From: Hyphomicrobiales bacterium
GTDB lineage: Bacteria > Pseudomonadota > Alphaproteobacteria > Rhizobiales > Rhizobiaceae
Length of the DNA stretch: 50,152 nucleotides
NCBI GenBank assembly: GCA_900471485.1
Contig: UCEU01000042.1
Span: 1 to 50,152 of the forward strand
Direction: 5' to 3'
The notes beneath the pieces were generated by a model. It was given only the letters and a program-made list of their open reading frames with translations. It was not told the origin of the DNA and searched no databases. Numbering within the stretch: the stretch's first letter is position 1; each line of letters opens with the position of its first letter. Shown one piece after another: positions 47,995-50,152 of this stretch. The position numbers were made by a program, and so were the translations under genes.

Positions 47995-48184
47995 TCTCGA
48001 AGCAATCCCGATGGTAGAGACGTCGTAGGTAGCTTCATGTTTATTGGTAACCGACGTTCGAGCTCCCCGAAATGGCGAGTCTATGCCGTATAAGCAAAAT
48101 ATCTGCGGGGCCGTAAGGTCGCCGTCTCTCCGCAAGGAGACTCATGTGCCAAAGCCACCCCCCGGGTGGCTTTGGTCGTTTTGG
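47995..48184 (+). ncRNA. Candidate small RNA, about 190 nt
   Basis: A well-spaced promoter upstream, a strong terminator at its end and no convincing coding frame make this a possible trans-acting small RNA. Within it GTCTCT and GGAGAC form a hairpin (48125-48142), and GC-poor and GC-rich segments alternate. Overlapping short frames (for example the one from 48044) encode low-complexity Pro/Arg-rich peptides and continue into the antisense of the SDR gene, so they look spurious. No known family was recognised. Confidence 0.38.
48149..48184 (+). terminator. Rho-independent terminator
   Basis: CCAAAGCCACCC and GGGTGGCTTTGG form a perfect 12-bp stem with a CCC loop, followed by TCGTTTT. It is oriented on the plus strand, about 250 bases after the ABC-F stop, so it ends either a long 3' tail or a separate small transcript. 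Confidence 0.85.
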
Positions 48185-48230
48185 GGCCACCGTCGCGTTA
48201 GCCCTGCCCCTCCCGCACACAACAAGCGCC

Positions 48231-48989
48231 CTACACCTGCGCCGCCAGCGCCACCGCGTCCGTGCCGGCCGGCAGGCGCATGGGGCAGGATGGGTCGGTG
48301 GCGGCGCGCCAGATGGCCTCGGCGACATCGACCGCGCGGGTGATCTGGTCGGCCGGCTGTTCCGCCCACTGCGCGAAGACGCTCTGCACCAGGTCGGCAT
48401 AGGGCTCCGGGAAGCCGGATGCCGCCTCGCGCATGCGCGACTGGGCGTTCTCGCCGAACTGTGTATCCGGAGCACGGCCGGGCAGCACCAGCCGGGCGCG
48501 GATGTTGAACGGCGCGAGTTCCAGCGCCAGCACTTCGGTGAAGGCATTCACCGCCGCCTTGCTAGCCGTATAGGCCGACAGCAGATGCAGCGGCTTCAAA
48601 GTCACCGTCGAGGTGACGTTGACGATCACGCCGTCGCGCCGCGCGCGAAACTGCGGCAGCACCGCCTGGGTCATGGCCATCGTGCCGATCGTGTTCGTCT
48701 CGAAGATATCGCGCACCGTGTCCATCGGCGTCCCCTCGAGCGCATTCAGCCAGCCGATGCCGGCATTGTTGACCAGCACGTCGACCGGCCCCGCCAGTTC
48801 GACCGCGTTGCGGATGCTGTCGGCATCGGTGACATCGAGCGCAATCATTCGCAGCCGGTCGGATTGCGGCAGCACGTCGGGCCGCGGCCGGCGCATCGTG
48901 GCGATGACGTTCCAGTCGCGCTCGAGAAAATATCGGGCGGTCTCCAGGCCAAAGCCGGACGAGCATCCGGTGATGAGAACCGTTTTCAT
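48231..48989 (-). CDS. SDR family oxidoreductase
   Basis: A 252-residue classical short-chain dehydrogenase: VLITGCSSGFGLETARYFLE is the cofactor motif, VLVNNAGIGWLNA follows near residue 72, the catalytic Ser is in NVTSTVT near 127 and Tyr140/Lys144 lie in AYTASKAAVNAF. The MRRPR segment after strand two suggests NADP preference. It is transcribed divergently from an AraC-family gene with a 99-base gap, a layout that usually means the regulator controls the enzyme gene. Substrate unknown. Confidence 0.93.
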   Translation of the reverse strand: MKTVLITGCSSGFGLETARYFLERDWNVIATMRRPRPDVLPQSDRLRMIALDVTDADSIRNAVELAGPVDVLVNNAGIGWLNALEGTPMDTVRDIFETNTIGTMAMTQAVLPQFRARRDGVIVNVTSTVTLKPLHLLSAYTASKAAVNAFTEVLALELAPFNIRARLVLPGRAPDTQFGENAQSRMREAASGFPEPYADLVQSVFAQWAEQPADQITRAVDVAEAIWRAATDPSCPMRLPAGTDAVALAAQV

Positions 48990-49088
48990 GGCTTGCTCTT
49001 TCGTTGTTTACTGACCTCCCAGATATAGACAGCGACCACAGGACGAACTACATCACAAAATCCGTAAAACATTTGCGAGCGTCCTGAT

Positions 49089-49994
49089 ATGACCGATCCG
49101 CTGGCCGAGGTGGTGACCTTGCTGCAGCCGCGCGCGCCGTTCTCCAAGACGGTGGGTGCCGCCGGCGCATGGCGCGTCCGGCGCTCCGAAACCGGCAAGC
49201 CCTTCTACAACGTCGTGCTTGAGGGCTCCTGCCGGCTCGCCGTCAACGGTCTGCCGCCGGTGACGCTGGTGGCCGGCGACTTCGTGCTCATCCCGGCCGC
49301 CTATGACTTCGATCTGTCCAGCCATGATGCCGATACCGCAGAGGGCGTGGATCTCGAACGCCACACCATGGTCGAAGGTGGCGCCCGGCTCGGCGATCCA
49401 GACCTGCCGCCCGATGTCCGCATGCTTGTCGGTCACTTCGTCTTCGGCTCCCCCGACGCCGGCCTGCTGGTGTCGCTGCTTCCCGATCTCGTGCACATTC
49501 GCGGCCAGAAGCGGCTCTCCACCCTGGTGCAACTCGTCACCGAGGAGGCGCGCGACGACAGGCCGGCGCGCGAGGTGCTGCTGGAACGCCTGCTGGAAGT
49601 GCTGATGATCGAGGCGCTGCGCTCCTCGGCCGACACCGGCGCCTCGCCCGGCCTGCTGCGCGGCCTCTCCGACACCCGCCTCGCCGCCGCCATCCGCCAG
49701 ATGCACGAAAGGCCGAAAGAGGCCTGGACCGTCGCCCAGCTGGCAAGGGAAGCATCCCTCTCCCGCTCCGCCTTCTTCGAACGCTTCACCCGCGCCATGG
49801 GCGTCGCGCCGATGGAATACCTGCTCTCCTGGCGCATGGCGCTGGCCAAGAACCTCCTGCGCCGCCGCGAAATCGCCATCGCCGAAGTCGCCGACCACGT
49901 CGGCTACAGCTCCGCCAGCACCTTCAGCACCGCCTTCACCCGCTTCGTCGGCATGGCGCCGCGGCATTATGCGCGGATGGCGGCGGACGGATAG
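49089..49994 (+). CDS. AraC family transcriptional regulator
   Basis: A 301-residue regulator with an N-terminal cupin-type domain (AraC_N/Cupin_6, residues about 1-190; FYNVVLEGSCRLAVNGLPPV and VALVAGDFVLIPA-like content) and two C-terminal helix-turn-helix units (WTVAQLAREASLSRSAFFER near 218, then IAIAEVADHVGYSSASTFST). It is divergent from the SDR gene and is probably its activator, with a small aldehyde, ketone or alcohol as a plausible inducer. The ribosome binding site is weak. A palindromic element begins 22 bases after the stop. Confidence 0.93.
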   Translation: MTDPLAEVVTLLQPRAPFSKTVGAAGAWRVRRSETGKPFYNVVLEGSCRLAVNGLPPVTLVAGDFVLIPAAYDFDLSSHDADTAEGVDLERHTMVEGGARLGDPDLPPDVRMLVGHFVFGSPDAGLLVSLLPDLVHIRGQKRLSTLVQLVTEEARDDRPAREVLLERLLEVLMIEALRSSADTGASPGLLRGLSDTRLAAAIRQMHERPKEAWTVAQLAREASLSRSAFFERFTRAMGVAPMEYLLSWRMALAKNLLRRREIAIAEVADHVGYSSASTFSTAFTRFVGMAPRHYARMAADG

Positions 49995-50016
49995 AAGAAA
50001 AGTCCCAGCCAGAGAA

Positions 50017-50152
50017 AGTCCCCTCCCCAACCCCTCCCCACAAGGGGGAGGGGCTAGTCAGCCACGCCCGCTCGCAAAGGGGTCACCCTCAGTGGCTCCG
50101 GGTCACACGGTCGGGCGGAGACCGCTCAACAGGTTAAGCCCCTCCCCCTTGT
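50017..50152. repeat. Palindromic mobile-like element (copy 2, cut by window end)
   Basis: It begins with the same AGTCCCCTCCCC end and CCCCTCCCCACAAGGGGGAG core as the 43851 copy and returns to the shared CAACAGGTTAAGCCCCTCCC near 50126, where the window ends inside the right inverted repeat. Its centre differs in sequence and is about 20 bases longer, so only the ends and the sub-terminal CAACAGGTTAAG are conserved. It lies directly downstream of the AraC gene. Confidence 0.78.

Noticed and set aside
48050..48085. TTCGA motif resembling a tRNA T-loop
   Set aside because: The flanking bases do not form a T-arm or acceptor stem and no anticodon arm could be folded upstream.
48044..48343. A 99-codon frame over the small RNA candidate
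   Set aside because: The product turns into a Pro/Arg-rich antisense of the SDR gene, with no family match; the terminator lies inside it.

Overview
The window looks like chromosomal DNA of a member of the Rhizobiaceae (Rhizobium, Agrobacterium, Ensifer or a close relative). The supporting signs are high GC with strong GC3 bias, the glgP-glgB-glgC-glgA-pgm gene order known from Agrobacterium and Rhizobium, a heterotetrameric sarcosine oxidase cluster soxBDAG, the three-gene pntAA-pntAB-pntB transhydrogenase, two bS21 paralogues, a lone aa3-type oxidase subunit IV, an HWE-family histidine kinase, and short palindromic mosaic repeats typical of rhizobial intergenic DNA. No tRNA, rRNA, CRISPR array, phage gene or intact transposase was seen. 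It is a dense, mostly core-like region.

Layout. 1-5025: a translationally coupled run of a DUF2126 putative amidoligase (cut by the window start), a circularly permuted ATP-grasp protein fused to an alpha-E domain, and a transglutaminase-like protein, which together suggest a poorly characterised peptide or amide-bond system. 5195-6427: a TadG-like protein with a von Willebrand A domain, ending in a clear terminator. 6701-17938: glycogen metabolism (glgP, glgB, glgC, glgA, pgm; then glgX behind a RIME-like repeat). 18024-18896: a MaoC-like dehydratase and two small membrane proteins. 19168-24306: soxBDAG on the minus strand. 24578-25779: a secreted DUF930-like protein, a DUF2277 protein and a VOC protein. 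25841-28818: a LysR regulator divergent from a PfpI / ABM-monooxygenase / SDR operon. 28927-30144: two bS21 genes arranged head to head, one of them followed by a small basic protein. 30276-34569: a TPR lipoprotein, a DAO-type oxidoreductase, an HWE kinase and a DoxX-like protein whose promoter carries an ArsR-type palindrome. 34717-38001: pnt genes and oxidase subunit IV. 38171-41387: a FeeM-like N-acyl amino acid synthase and a GGDEF-EAL protein with a degenerate GGDEF motif. 41752-45119: a TRAP transporter whose binding protein gene converges on the permease genes, with a palindromic mobile-like repeat between them. 45406-49994: a class-I amidotransferase-like hydrolase, an ABC-F ATPase, a candidate small RNA, and an SDR gene divergent from an AraC regulator. 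A second copy of the palindromic repeat closes the window.

How the genes work together. The glg genes and pgm form a full cycle: Glc-6-P to Glc-1-P (pgm), ADP-glucose (glgC), linear glucan (glgA), branching (glgB), and release by phosphorolysis and debranching (glgP, glgX). The sox genes demethylate sarcosine and feed one-carbon units to folate. The pnt genes balance NADH and NADPH. The least understood parts are the amidoligase/transglutaminase cluster, the FeeM-like synthase beside a cyclic-di-GMP protein, the PfpI/ABM/SDR operon, the DoxX promoter, and the unannotated transcript candidate near 48.1 kb. All calls come from reading the sequence; no database search was run.
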